In this document: positions 37,701 to 45,768 of the stretch, in pieces
How the letters are laid out: every line of letters begins with the position of its first letter
How positions within the stretch are numbered: the stretch's first letter is position 1
Source: CAYOEV01 sp964403075
GTDB taxonomy: Bacteria > Bacteroidota > Bacteroidia > Cytophagales > Cyclobacteriaceae
DNA: 64,000 nucleotides
Direction of reading: 5' to 3'
Assembly: GCA_964403075.1 (NCBI GenBank)
Contig: CAYOEV010000005.1
Span: 1 to 64,000, forward strand
The notes under the pieces: generated by a model
The model's input: the letters and a program-made list of their open reading frames with translations, nothing else
Told to the model about the DNA's origin: nothing
Database searches by the model: none
Program-made: the position numbers and the translations under genes

Positions 37701-37950
37701 TCTCGATCTTGGCACGCTGGTAGGGCAACCCACTTTTGGTGCGGTGATCTCCACCGGTGGTATGACTTTGCAGGATGGATCTCTGGTGCGCATGCCATTT
37801 CGCGCGTGGTATGTAAAAGCTACCGGAGAAAATATGGAGCATGGTCCTGCAGTTCCAGATATTTTGGTAGAAAATCCGCCCGCCTATAAGGCAAAAGGTG
37901 TGGACCCTCAATTAAAACGAGCGGTGGATGAACTGCTTAAACAACTGTAG
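34756..37950 (+). CDS. Tricorn-like S41 serine protease with beta-propeller and PDZ domain
   Basis: About 1064 residues from the ATG at 34756 (signal peptide MKYFCSLFLLFFLTVTV, then MAQ). The order matches tricorn proteases: an N-terminal PD40/WD40-like propeller (PAISPDGELLAF, SPDGTKVAF, WSPDGSKLGF), an acidic charged linker rich in Glu, Asp and Lys near residues 540-570, a second propeller-like part, a PDZ domain (GFRITKILPGSPAD) and a C-terminal S41 domain with the nucleophile in NADSYSNAEIF. It should degrade peptides in the periplasm. Signal peptide and length are typical for Bacteroidota homologues. Confidence 0.93.
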   Translation: MKYFCSLFLLFFLTVTVMAQPLVRRPAISPDGELLAFSYQGDIWTVPLTGGRAFRLTIHEGYESMPIWSQDGSRLIFPSDRFGNMDIFSVSASGGTPTRHTYHSGSDVPYSIMKDGSVLFTTNRIYSEVEREDEIYRIPASGGTPVRFMDALGFDPVVSPDGTKVAFVRGTCRIDREAYQGPANRDIWIYDRSSDSYMQLTKYDGNDFNPLWLDDNTLTYLSAKSGKYNVHKISLDGTDTQLTNNSDFGVFSYSISPASERLVYQSGHQVMVHEMNTGSERLIEIDVAGDYRFDRVVAKTIKNGVDEMAISPNGKYAAYVERGEVFVTRNDKEDMRSVNLSNHVARESDVEWLNDENLLFLSDREGQYDIYLVRSADPDKKNLFKTLKRETIRLTNTAEEETYINVSPDGRQMVIREGWGYGSGKLMVADISATGALSGIKTLVEGWNAPDNVVWSPDNSWLAYAQSDLNFNQEVFIHAADGSKAAVNVSMHPKYDGNPVWSPDGSKLGFISQRNNGDNDVWFVWLKKSDWEKSQDEWKREELEDDKDEKNEKDDQASEDRSVEIKIDFNRIYERLEQVTAFAGGENDFAFDAEGTFIYYATGRDWRRDHKVESSLYKIKWDGSENEEIKGFKGPGGLVLGPKKEYLYVLTDGGTMKRLALSGDKEETLSVTSKLEVDYPAELEQLFEEGWRALNAGFYDPEFHGRNWTSLKTSYKPLALSASTKEDFQYVFNLMLGQLNASHMGMYRGENQKETQEQQTGLLGVEGENVNNGFRITKILPGSPADRTESRLLVGDVIRSVNAQNVNASTNFFHLMEGTRGEQVLLQVLRGKSVEDVVIWPVSSLRSALYDNWVNECRKLVEEYSAGRLGYLHIQGMNWTSFERFERELMAAGYGKDGILIDVRYNGGGWTTDYLMAVLTVRQHAYTVPRGATESLQNHTKYQQTYPFGERLPLVAWTKPSIALCNADSYSNAEIFSHAYKTLDLGTLVGQPTFGAVISTGGMTLQDGSLVRMPFRAWYVKATGENMEHGPAVPDILVENPPAYKAKGVDPQLKRAVDELLKQL

Positions 37951-37962
37951 CATTTCTATATG

Positions 37963-38002
37963 GTCATCCCATTCTAAAAGAGATGGGGTGGCTACTTTTT
38001 TT
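37963..38002 (+). terminator. Intrinsic terminator after the tricorn-like protease gene
   Basis: A stem of about eleven pairs, including three G-U pairs, forms between GTCATCCCATT (from 37963) and GATGGGGTGGC (to 37992). A tract of seven T residues follows at 37996-38002. It ends 12 bases before the small membrane protein gene. Confidence 0.7.
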
Positions 38003-38013
38003 ATAATTTATCT

Positions 38014-38214
38014 ATGCAGGCAATCAAACCAATCTATTTAAACATCATTCGGGTATCGCTCATGGTGGCCGTTGTCATTCTGATAGACCAGGGATTTCGG
38101 TTATACAAATCCGAAGGTTCATTGAATTTCCTGATCCTCGGTGGTGCCCTTCTATGTACACTTTCTCTGGTTTTTTCATTTGTTGTACTATCAAGTGATA
38201 AAAATCAGCACTGA
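38014..38214 (+). CDS. Small two-span membrane protein of unknown function
   Basis: A 66-residue protein with two hydrophobic segments (IIRVSLMVAVVILIDQGF and LNFLILGGALLCTLSLVF) separated by a short basic loop. It starts 12 bases after a terminator, so expression needs its own promoter or read-through. No homologue is recognised. It could be a non-coding open frame, but the hydrophobic pattern and a clean ATG make a real gene likely. Confidence 0.55.
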   Translation: MQAIKPIYLNIIRVSLMVAVVILIDQGFRLYKSEGSLNFLILGGALLCTLSLVFSFVVLSSDKNQH

Positions 38215-38275
38215 CTGAGTGTGAATTGTGCTTACATCTCTTTTCCCACTGAAAAAGCACATTGTTCAAAGCTGA

Positions 38276-39052
38276 CTAATTCATTGCCTGCGCTTTTACT
38301 TTTTCAGCCTGATTGCCAAGGTATCTATCGATTAGGTGATGAGCGAGATAGATTAGCGGGGTAAGTAAAATGGCCACTGTGAACTTGTACACATAATTAA
38401 TGAAACCCACAGAAACTACCTGCGAAGCTGACCATTGATATTTTTCTGGGGCTAGGAAATAAAAAGCAACGAAAAGCACTACAAAGCTGTCCACAAATTG
38501 AGAAATAAGGGTAGACCCCGTAGCCCTCAACCAAAGCTTTCCGTCGCCCGTCATCTTTTTGATCCCCATGAATACATACGCATCCAGCACTTGGCCGATA
38601 AAAAAAGCAATCATTGAACCAATGATGATACCCAGTCCTTGCAAGAAGATTTTATTGAAGGCAAAGTCAATGTTGAAAGGCCGACCTTGATTGTCTGTAT
38701 CGTTGACCTCCAGCCAGAAGTTGGCAGGAGGTAGCAGGGTGATGACCCAAACCAGCAGAAAAGCCATACCAATGCAACCAATGGTGAGGTAGCTGATGTG
38801 TTTGACCCCCTTTGGCCCAAAATATTCATTGATCAAGTCAGTAGTCACGAACACCACTGGCCAGAGTATGACACCTGCCGTTAGATTAAAAGATAGCACC
38901 CAATCGTCAAGAAGTTGCCAGTTGGCAGGGGGTATGTTCAGTAGTTTTTCTGCAGAGAATATTTTAACGCCTACAAATTCGGCCAACAGGGCATTGGTTA
39001 AAAATATACCGGTCAAAAATACAAACAGGTATTGAGGTTTGGTCCATTTCAT
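38276..39052 (-). CDS. Queuosine precursor transporter (YhhQ/QPT family)
   Basis: A 258-residue membrane protein with about six spans. Typical family stretches are LLAEFVGVKIF, FVTTDLINEYFG and LWLRATGSTLISQFVDSFVV. Members import queuine or preQ1/preQ0 for tRNA modification. It is the last gene of a minus-strand run and overlaps the RNase Z gene by four bases (ATGA), so two tRNA-related functions are coupled. It is slightly longer than the E. coli protein because of a polar loop near residues 110-130. Confidence 0.92.
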   Translation of the reverse strand: MKWTKPQYLFVFLTGIFLTNALLAEFVGVKIFSAEKLLNIPPANWQLLDDWVLSFNLTAGVILWPVVFVTTDLINEYFGPKGVKHISYLTIGCIGMAFLLVWVITLLPPANFWLEVNDTDNQGRPFNIDFAFNKIFLQGLGIIIGSMIAFFIGQVLDAYVFMGIKKMTGDGKLWLRATGSTLISQFVDSFVVLFVAFYFLAPEKYQWSASQVVSVGFINYVYKFTVAILLTPLIYLAHHLIDRYLGNQAEKVKAQAMN

Positions 39053-39957
39053 TGAATTTGAAACGTTTCACCCTCTAGGGCCAGTTCAGTGTTTGAAAAA
39101 ACTTCGCGTGCCTCTTGTAGAAATGGCTCTAGCATTCCGTACCTGCTGGAAAAGTGACCAAGTATTAGTTTTTTTACCCGGGCTTCTCTGGCGATGCGTG
39201 CAGCATCACCGGCGGTAGAATGATAGAGGTCGCTGGCTCGATTCTGCATGTCTTTTAAGAAGGAAGCCTCATGGTAAAGTAGATCTACTTCTTGAATCAT
39301 TTCAGGAAGCGCTTCGATGTATCGAGTATCCGAACAAAATGCATAGCTATGGCTCGGTTCAGGAGCTGTCGTTACCTCGCTGCTTTTAAACTTTACAGAT
39401 CCGTCGATGTTTCTAACATCTTCACCAAGCTTAAGCAGTCTGGCCTCCGTAGGAGACAACTGCTTTGGGATTTGGTCTCTTCGAATTTTACGCTGCTTGG
39501 GTTTTTCTTTGAATAAGTAGCCACTAGAAGGGATGCGGTGATCCATTGGAAGGGTCGAGACCTCCAGGTAGTTGTCTTCATATACTTGCTGCACCTGGTT
39601 TGGCCGCCATTCCTTAAATGTAATAGGATAGTCCAAAACAGTGTTGGAATGATGAAACTGAATTTGAAGTATTTCTTTGAGACCGGGTGGCCCGACAATC
39701 TTTAAATGTTGTTTCCTTCCATACAAGTGCATGGTATTTAATAATCCGATGAGTCCAAAATAATGGTCCCCATGTAGGTGCGAAATGAATATGCATTGCA
39801 GTTTACTGGTTTTGACCTTGAAGCGTTTCAGCCTCAACTGCGTACCCTCACCACAATCAATTAGGTAGGAGTGGTTTTGGTGTTTTAGTACCTGAGCCGT
39901 GTGATGACGTTTGTAAGCAAATGTCGCTGAATTCGAACCTAGGATGAGTACCTCCAC
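39049..39957 (-). CDS. rnz: Ribonuclease Z
   Basis: A 302-residue metallo-beta-lactamase-fold tRNA 3'-endonuclease of the short RNase Z form. Metal ligands are in FISHLHGDHYFGL (HxHxDH), FCSDTRYIE (Asp), HEASF and LGHFSSRYG. It cleaves the tRNA 3' trailer. The ATG at 39957 is two bases after the STAS gene stop and the end overlaps the transporter gene. Confidence 0.95.
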   Translation of the reverse strand: MEVLILGSNSATFAYKRHHTAQVLKHQNHSYLIDCGEGTQLRLKRFKVKTSKLQCIFISHLHGDHYFGLIGLLNTMHLYGRKQHLKIVGPPGLKEILQIQFHHSNTVLDYPITFKEWRPNQVQQVYEDNYLEVSTLPMDHRIPSSGYLFKEKPKQRKIRRDQIPKQLSPTEARLLKLGEDVRNIDGSVKFKSSEVTTAPEPSHSYAFCSDTRYIEALPEMIQEVDLLYHEASFLKDMQNRASDLYHSTAGDAARIAREARVKKLILGHFSSRYGMLEPFLQEAREVFSNTELALEGETFQIQ

Positions 39958-39959
39958 AC

Positions 39960-40340
39960 CTATTCTTCCTCCTCGGAATCTTTCAGTTGGTTTTCTATGG
40001 TGGACATGAACACAAAATCAATGGCTTCCTCTTTTGTGGGTAAAATATTGAGCACCTTATCTAACATGCTGATGGATATTAGTTTTTTTACATGGTCTTG
40101 AACGTCGTAAAGTACAAGTACACCGCGATTTTCGAAAGTTCGGTTGCCTACCAAAATGGCGCTGAGTCCAGACGAGTCAGAGTACTTGACCTGGCCCATG
40201 TCGATGATCATGTTTTTTGCGCCTGCTGTGTCTATCTCTACAAAAAGTGATTTCAGTTCTGGAGCCACTGCGCTATTCAGTTTTTCCTCTTTGATGGATA
40301 GAATGGCATATTGTTCGTAGTTCTCAAGTTGATGCTTCAT
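39960..40340 (-). CDS. STAS-domain protein (anti-sigma-factor antagonist-like)
   Basis: A 126-residue single STAS domain. The phosphorylatable Ser lies in VKYSDSSGLSAIL, the exact context found in SpoIIAA/RsbV-like antagonists. The C-terminus is acidic (DSEEEE). In such systems dephosphorylated STAS protein binds an anti-sigma factor or kinase; no partner kinase or PP2C phosphatase is found here. It is embedded in a run with purC and RNase Z with four-base and two-base junctions. Confidence 0.88.
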   Translation of the reverse strand: MKHQLENYEQYAILSIKEEKLNSAVAPELKSLFVEIDTAGAKNMIIDMGQVKYSDSSGLSAILVGNRTFENRGVLVLYDVQDHVKKLISISMLDKVLNILPTKEEAIDFVFMSTIENQLKDSEEEE

Positions 40341-41275
40341 GCTTCTATTGCTAGGGTTATGGCCGTATTTAATTCGGCTAATTTATCGTTGTATGGTGCC
40401 TTTTCAAATTTTTCGCCAGTTATGTGCTCATATAGTTCAATGTATCGATTGGAGATCTCCTGTATCATTTCAGGATTCATTTCAGGTATTTGCTCTCGTG
40501 GTTTTCCCTGAAACCCATGGTCCATTAACCACTCCCGAACAAATTCTTTGGAGAGCTGCTTTTGAGGCGCACCGGCGGCCTGAAGTTCCTCATACGTGCC
40601 GGCATAGAAATACCTCGAGGAGTCTGGTGTATGTACCTCGTCAATTAAAATTATTTCGTTCTCGAATTCACCAAACTCGTATTTGGTATCTACCAGGATC
40701 AGACCCTGACCTTTGGCAAATCTGGTACCCCATTCAAATAAAGCCATTGCGTACGTTGAAATGCGACGCCACTGATCGGCTGTCAGAAGTTTTTTTTTAA
40801 GAATTTCGTCCCTGGAGATGTCTTCATCATGGCCTTTGTGAGCTTTTGTAGTTGGAGTAATGATGGGAGCTGGTAACGGATCATGCTCTTTTAATCCATC
40901 CGGTAGTGACTGCCCACAAAGTGTTCGCTTTCCGGCCTTGTATTCACGCCATGCGTGACCTGTGAGGTAATTGCGTACTACAATTTCCACTGGAAAGGGA
41001 TCGGCCTTTTTACCCATGCTGGCATTAGGGTGCGGTACTGTTTCTAGCCAGTTTGGGACAATTGCGGAAGTAGCCTGTAAAAATTTCGCTGCTATCTGAT
41101 TGAGTACCTGACCCTTGTAAGGAATGGGGTGGGGCAGAATAACATCGAAGGCAGATATCCGATCGGTGGCAATCAGTACTAAGCGATCGCCCAAATCGTA
41201 AACATCTCTTACTTTGCCCGTGTATTTGCCTTTTTGGCCAGGAAATTGAAAATCAGTAGCTGCTAATGCGTTCAT
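40337..41275 (-). CDS. purC: Phosphoribosylaminoimidazole-succinocarboxamide synthase
   Basis: A 312-residue SAICAR synthetase of purine synthesis. Motifs are TGKVRDVYDLGD, ATDRISAFDVILPHPIPYKG and VDTKYEFGEF, with the adenine and metal contacts. It is of the longer type found in yeasts and many Bacteroidota (about 300 residues) rather than the 240-residue E. coli form. The start overlaps the MORN-repeat gene stop and its stop overlaps the STAS start, both as four-base ATGA overlaps. Confidence 0.96.
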   Translation of the reverse strand: MNALAATDFQFPGQKGKYTGKVRDVYDLGDRLVLIATDRISAFDVILPHPIPYKGQVLNQIAAKFLQATSAIVPNWLETVPHPNASMGKKADPFPVEIVVRNYLTGHAWREYKAGKRTLCGQSLPDGLKEHDPLPAPIITPTTKAHKGHDEDISRDEILKKKLLTADQWRRISTYAMALFEWGTRFAKGQGLILVDTKYEFGEFENEIILIDEVHTPDSSRYFYAGTYEELQAAGAPQKQLSKEFVREWLMDHGFQGKPREQIPEMNPEMIQEISNRYIELYEHITGEKFEKAPYNDKLAELNTAITLAIEA

Positions 41276-42585
41276 TCATTTGTGGTTTGTATCACCCCAT
41301 TGTCATATTGGATTTGCTCGATTATTTCCCCGGAAGGGCCATAGGTGATCCAGAGGCCGTCTCTATTATTTCTTAAGTAATTACCTTCCAATTTTTTGCT
41401 GCGGTCAGAATAGTATTCGATATATGGTCCAGACAATAAGTCACCGCGGTAAGTAGCTTCTAGTTGTATCAGACCATTCTCATCATAAAGTGTGTGCTTA
41501 CCATTTTTTTGACCTTTTCGGTATTGTGTTTTACTGATCAATTTCCCCTCTTCATAGACTTCACGAAACCCATTCAATTGACCCATCTGATAATGTTCTA
41601 TCATCCGTAAATCGCCCTCTTCATCAAACTGACGGGTAATGCCGTGGCGTCGGCCATAACGCATGTGCTCCTCACTGAGGCGGGTACCCTCTTTTCTGTA
41701 GGACATCAAGATGGAAGTTCCATTCGCAGGGGCATAATTGGCTATTTTACTTATTTGTCCGGTGGGGTAATACTCAATATTTTCTCCGGATTTAATCCCG
41801 TTTTTATACTTAAATATTGCCTTGAGTGAACCATCTTCATAATAAACCGTCAGTGGTCCATCGATCTTTCCGTCTTTGTAGTTGGTCACTGATTTCAGTT
41901 GACCATTTTCATAATAGTTCCTGACTTCCCCTATCTGAGTGCCATTTTCATAATGGGCAGACATTTCCTTGTTACCATTTGAGTAAAATGTTTCTCGAAT
42001 GCCGTGCAGTAGGCCTTCCGAATAAGCCGCTTTGGAACTAAGCTGTCCGTCAGGATAATATTGCCTGTTGTCTCCATTGGGAATTCCATTTAGGTAAGAC
42101 ATTTCCTCTTTAATACCCCCCTCCGGATAATAGGATTTTACCAAACCTTCCGGTTTTCCTTCTTCGAAGGTAGTCTCACCAATCAGTTGTCCTTTTTCAT
42201 TGTAGAGCCTGAGTGGACCGACCAGTTCGTTGTCCTTGAAAGTTCCTTCTTGCATTACTTTTCCCTCCGGTCCATAAACCTTAATTGGCCCTTGTTTAAG
42301 CCCCTGCACCCATTGTGTGGTTCTTTGTAGCTGCCCGGTAGGGTAGTAGTTGATAAATACACCCTGACGGAGTCCATTGGAAAAGGCACCCTCGATGATG
42401 ATGTTCCCGTTATCATCGAAATATCGGTATATCCCATTTTTGGTGTCTGGCTCATGAGGCACTACCTCGTATTGCTCTTTTATCTTTTGGGCTAAGGAGT
42501 CGTAATAGGTGAATACCATCTCTTGAGCGGCCATGAAATGACCGCCTGAAAAAATGGACAAAGCAAAAAGATATCCTTGTTTCAT
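41272..42585 (-). CDS. Exported MORN-repeat (YwqK-type) protein
   Basis: A 437-residue protein with a signal-like N-terminus (MKQGYLFALSIFSGGHFMA, then AQ). The rest is about fifteen copies of a unit of about 24 residues of the MORN_2/YwqK type, seen as YYPTGQLQRTTQW, YYPDGQLSSKAAY, YYENGQLKSVTNY and YYPTGQISKIANY, usually with GxxxG before the tyrosine. Such repeats form extended beta-hairpin solenoids in exported Bacteroidota proteins; the biochemical function is unknown. It is the first gene of the five-gene minus-strand run and overlaps purC. Confidence 0.9.
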   Translation of the reverse strand: MKQGYLFALSIFSGGHFMAAQEMVFTYYDSLAQKIKEQYEVVPHEPDTKNGIYRYFDDNGNIIIEGAFSNGLRQGVFINYYPTGQLQRTTQWVQGLKQGPIKVYGPEGKVMQEGTFKDNELVGPLRLYNEKGQLIGETTFEEGKPEGLVKSYYPEGGIKEEMSYLNGIPNGDNRQYYPDGQLSSKAAYSEGLLHGIRETFYSNGNKEMSAHYENGTQIGEVRNYYENGQLKSVTNYKDGKIDGPLTVYYEDGSLKAIFKYKNGIKSGENIEYYPTGQISKIANYAPANGTSILMSYRKEGTRLSEEHMRYGRRHGITRQFDEEGDLRMIEHYQMGQLNGFREVYEEGKLISKTQYRKGQKNGKHTLYDENGLIQLEATYRGDLLSGPYIEYYSDRSKKLEGNYLRNNRDGLWITYGPSGEIIEQIQYDNGVIQTTNE

Positions 42586-42640
42586 CCTTTATCGGAGCTA
42601 TCCACAATTATTGGTGTTTACCATAAAAGATTACCCTTCA

Positions 42641-43819
42641 TCACATCTTTTCTATGACCAGCGCGGAGGCGCCTCCACCGCCATTACAAATACCGGCCAC
42701 CCCAATGGAGGCGTTATTTTGATGCAAAATGGAATTTAACGTGGTCACAATGCGTGCACCAGAGGTGCCAAGTGGATGACCCAGGGCTACGGCACCACCG
42801 TTTACATTTACCTTATCGGGGTCCAACTCGAGTATTTTATTATTGGCGATGGCCACAGCAGAAAAAGCTTCATTGATTTCATAAAAATCCACATCACCTT
42901 TGGCTATGCCAGCCATCTCCATTGCTTTGGGAATGGCCAGAGAGGGCGAGGTAGTAAACCAAATAGGCTCTTGAGCAGCATCTGCAAAACCTAAAATTTT
43001 TGCCAGGGGCCTAAGTCCCAAAGTTTCCATCTTTTCCTTACTGACGAGCACCAGCGCAGATGCCCCGTCATTGATGGTCGAAGCATTGGCCGCGGTTACA
43101 GATCCTTCTTTATTGAAAACGGGTCGTAATTGAGGGATTTTATCAAAATTAACATTTCTGAATTCTTCATCTTCATCCATGATTTTGACATCTCCTCTTC
43201 GTTGCGAGATTTCTATGGGGATGATCTCTTCTTTAAATTTCCCAGCTTCTGTCGCTGCTGCTGATCTTTTGTAAGAATTAATGGCATATTCATCTTGTTC
43301 TTCCCGACTGATATTCATTTCCTTGGCAGTATTATCCGCACAGCTACCCATTGGGAAACCATTGTAAACTTCCCAAAGACCGTCGTGCATGAGGCCATCT
43401 ACCAGCTGACCGTGACCGTATTTGTACCCAAAGCGTGCCTTGGGTACATAGTAGGGAACAGATGACATGTTTTCCATGCCACCGGCAATTACCAAATCGT
43501 TGATCCCCAGCATAATCGACTGTGCACCGAACATGATCGACTTCATTCCCGATGCACACACCTTATTTACTAGCGTACAGGGGACGTGATGGCTGATACC
43601 GGCGGCGAGGGCCGCCTGACGCGCAGGTGCTTGTCCCAGCCCTGCAGAAAGCACATGGCCCATGAATACTTCATTGACCTCGTTGGCTGCAGTACCAGCT
43701 TTTTCTAGCGCTCCTTTGATGGCATGGGCACCCAGGTCTACGGCACTTATCCCGGCGAGGGCTCCACCGAAACTGCCAATCGGTGTGCGGACTGCTGATG
43801 CGATGTATACTTCTTTCAT
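42641..43819 (-). CDS. Acetyl-CoA acyltransferase (thiolase)
   Basis: A 392-residue thiolase. The nucleophile Cys is in VNKVCASGMKSI (near residue 89), with NEAFSAVA, GGAVALGHPLGTSGAR (His) and CNGGGGASALVIE (second Cys) as the other signatures. It is close to biosynthetic acetyl-CoA C-acetyltransferases in size, but degradative use in beta-oxidation is not excluded. It follows the TPR gene by 13 bases. Confidence 0.95.
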   Translation of the reverse strand: MKEVYIASAVRTPIGSFGGALAGISAVDLGAHAIKGALEKAGTAANEVNEVFMGHVLSAGLGQAPARQAALAAGISHHVPCTLVNKVCASGMKSIMFGAQSIMLGINDLVIAGGMENMSSVPYYVPKARFGYKYGHGQLVDGLMHDGLWEVYNGFPMGSCADNTAKEMNISREEQDEYAINSYKRSAAATEAGKFKEEIIPIEISQRRGDVKIMDEDEEFRNVNFDKIPQLRPVFNKEGSVTAANASTINDGASALVLVSKEKMETLGLRPLAKILGFADAAQEPIWFTTSPSLAIPKAMEMAGIAKGDVDFYEINEAFSAVAIANNKILELDPDKVNVNGGAVALGHPLGTSGARIVTTLNSILHQNNASIGVAGICNGGGGASALVIEKM

Positions 43820-43832
43820 ATTCTTTTTTTAT

Positions 43833-44651
43833 TTACCAATCTGGTTTGTTGCTTTCTGGTCGGGTGGCTTTTCGTTTTTGTTGTTGGATGTATTGGATTT
43901 CGTTATTCCGGAGCGCCTCTAGTATCATTTTGGCCTTTTCCTCGTTGATATTCATCTCTTCCAACTTCTTCCTTACCATTTCTTCGCGGCTCGGTTCCTC
44001 AGGCTGTTTTTCTTCTCCTTCTTTATTTTCTTTCTGCTGTTCTTCTCCCTCTTTCTGCTCGTCGGAGTCCTGGCTTTCCTGCTGTTGTTGCTCCTGATTT
44101 TCCTGCTCCTGGCCTTCCCCTGATTGGTTGTCTTTTTTATCCTGCTGATCCTGCTGATCCTGCTGATTTTCTTGTTCTTGTTCTTGTTCGCTTTCGTCTG
44201 GCTTGTCTTGTTTGTCTTGTTCCTCTTTTTGCTTTTCAAGTAGCTTTTTTACTACCTCATAGTTGTAACGTGCATCTTCATTGTCGGAATCAGCCAATAA
44301 GGACTGCTTGAAGGATTCCAGGGCCCCTTCGTACTGCCGCTTCTGCTTTTGTATAAAACCTAACTGCTGGTAACCCAATGACTGCAAAGCGCCTTTGGTT
44401 TGTGTTACTACTTCTTTGTACTGTTGTTCGGCATTGGATGTGTCTCCGAGAAAAAAAAAGGCATGCCCTAGGTTTAGCTTAATGGCCGGATCGTTGGTGA
44501 GTGTATCCAGCTGTTCACAATAGCTAAGGGCTAATTCAAAATCACCTTTCATGTAGGCTTCCTGCGCCTTAGCCTTCAGGCCATTGATCTGAGCAATCTC
44601 CCTCGGATCTTTTGGCCAGAGCGCCAATAAAAATAAGATCAAGTACATCAT
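43833..44651 (-). CDS. Bat operon TPR protein (BatC-like)
   Basis: A 272-residue protein with a hydrophobic N-terminus (MMYLILFLLALW), tetratricopeptide-like repeats (AYMKGDFELALSYCEQL, LGFIQKQKRQYEGALESFKQ; residues about 25-140) and a long low-complexity segment rich in Glu, Gln, Lys and Asp (about residues 140-235). The C-terminus is a short basic helix. In Bacteroidota such proteins follow VWA proteins in the Bat aerotolerance operon. It overlaps the VWA gene by four bases. Confidence 0.85.
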   Translation of the reverse strand: MMYLILFLLALWPKDPREIAQINGLKAKAQEAYMKGDFELALSYCEQLDTLTNDPAIKLNLGHAFFFLGDTSNAEQQYKEVVTQTKGALQSLGYQQLGFIQKQKRQYEGALESFKQSLLADSDNEDARYNYEVVKKLLEKQKEEQDKQDKPDESEQEQEQENQQDQQDQQDKKDNQSGEGQEQENQEQQQQESQDSDEQKEGEEQQKENKEGEEKQPEEPSREEMVRKKLEEMNINEEKAKMILEALRNNEIQYIQQQKRKATRPESNKPDW

Positions 44652-45619
44652 ACCCGAAATGTTTTAATCTGAAAGAGTATATCCAAAATTAATAAAGCCA
44701 AGCCTGCTGATAGAAAATAATAATATTTATTGTCTTCGGCCTTAATTTTTCTGGTCTCCTTTAGTTCTCCCTCTATCGCTTTAATGGCATTGATCAAACG
44801 TTCAACATCGTTTCGCTTTTCGTTAATTTCAAAATACTTCCCGTCTGTTTGTACGGCAAGTCGTCTTAGGCTTTCAGAATTCAGCTGGCTGATGACTTCT
44901 TCTCCGGACCGGTTGCGCTTGAATCCATTTTTGGTACGAATTCTAGACCCCTTTTCTGTACCTACCCCAAGAGAAAATAAACGAACGCCACGATCTTCTA
45001 TTTTTTCAATTGCCTCATCGGTGTCATCACCAAAATCTTCTCCATCACTGATCAATACAACCACCTCTGCCTTTTGTCGGCTATCGTTACTTTCCTCCGC
45101 GGCCAGCTTCTTTAAAGCCATCTCCAGGGGTGGACCAAAGTCTGTGCCGGAACTTGGCACCAGACTGGTGTTGAGTGTTTGTATGAAGAGGTTGAGCGCA
45201 TTGTTGTCGTAAGTCAGTGGACACTGCATAAATGCTTCATTTGAAAACATGATCAAACCAATTCGATCTGAACTAAAAGCCTCGACAATATTTTTTAATT
45301 CGAATTTGACTTTCTCTAGCCTGGTGGGTTGAATGTCGAAGGCATTCATGGACTCGGAAAGGTCGATACACAGAAATATATCTTTTCCAACCGATTTTAT
45401 TTCACGTGAGGCTTCACCAAAGGAAGGGCCGAGCAGTGAAATGATGATGAGCGCAAAAGTAGCCGTGCGCAACAGGACTTTAAAACTCAAACGTGACCAT
45501 ATAGAACGCCCCAACTGCTGGCCGATCAATTGGTTGCGAATAAAGAAAATCAAATAAAAGAGAACAAACGCCGCAATCCAGACAATGGTGAGCGGCTCCA
45601 ATTCTTGTACCCATTTCAT
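44648..45619 (-). CDS. VWA-domain membrane protein (BatA/BatB-like)
   Basis: About 323 residues from the ATG at 45619 (MKWVQELEPLTIVW). It has N-terminal membrane spans, then a von Willebrand A domain with an intact MIDAS (CIDLSESMNAFD, SSGTDFGP, VVLISDGEDFGDD) and a C-terminal membrane helix near the end. BatA/BatB-type proteins act at the inner membrane, probably in envelope stress or assembly. The usual neighbours MoxR, BatA, BatD and BatE are not on either side: upstream is a divergent phosphatase. Confidence 0.9.
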   Translation of the reverse strand: MKWVQELEPLTIVWIAAFVLFYLIFFIRNQLIGQQLGRSIWSRLSFKVLLRTATFALIIISLLGPSFGEASREIKSVGKDIFLCIDLSESMNAFDIQPTRLEKVKFELKNIVEAFSSDRIGLIMFSNEAFMQCPLTYDNNALNLFIQTLNTSLVPSSGTDFGPPLEMALKKLAAEESNDSRQKAEVVVLISDGEDFGDDTDEAIEKIEDRGVRLFSLGVGTEKGSRIRTKNGFKRNRSGEEVISQLNSESLRRLAVQTDGKYFEINEKRNDVERLINAIKAIEGELKETRKIKAEDNKYYYFLSAGLALLILDILFQIKTFRV

Positions 45620-45768
45620 GGAGACAAAAGTAGTGGGCGCTAGAGAAACGAGCAGCATGAATGATGCAACAGGTGGAACTCTGATTTCAGCGGTGGATGG
45701 ATATGAAAAAATACCAATTCCTTTATGCCCGGTAGGTGTATCGATTGCTTAAGATTATCTCTCTTTGC

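Noticed and set aside
43973..44239. Lysine-rich overlapping frame within the BatC-like gene
   Set aside because: It is the frameshifted reading of a low-complexity repeat, not an independent gene.
45400..45420. Sequence TTTCACGTGAGG resembling half of a parS site
   Set aside because: Only half of the palindrome is present, it lies inside the VWA coding region and far from parAB; a match by chance is likely.
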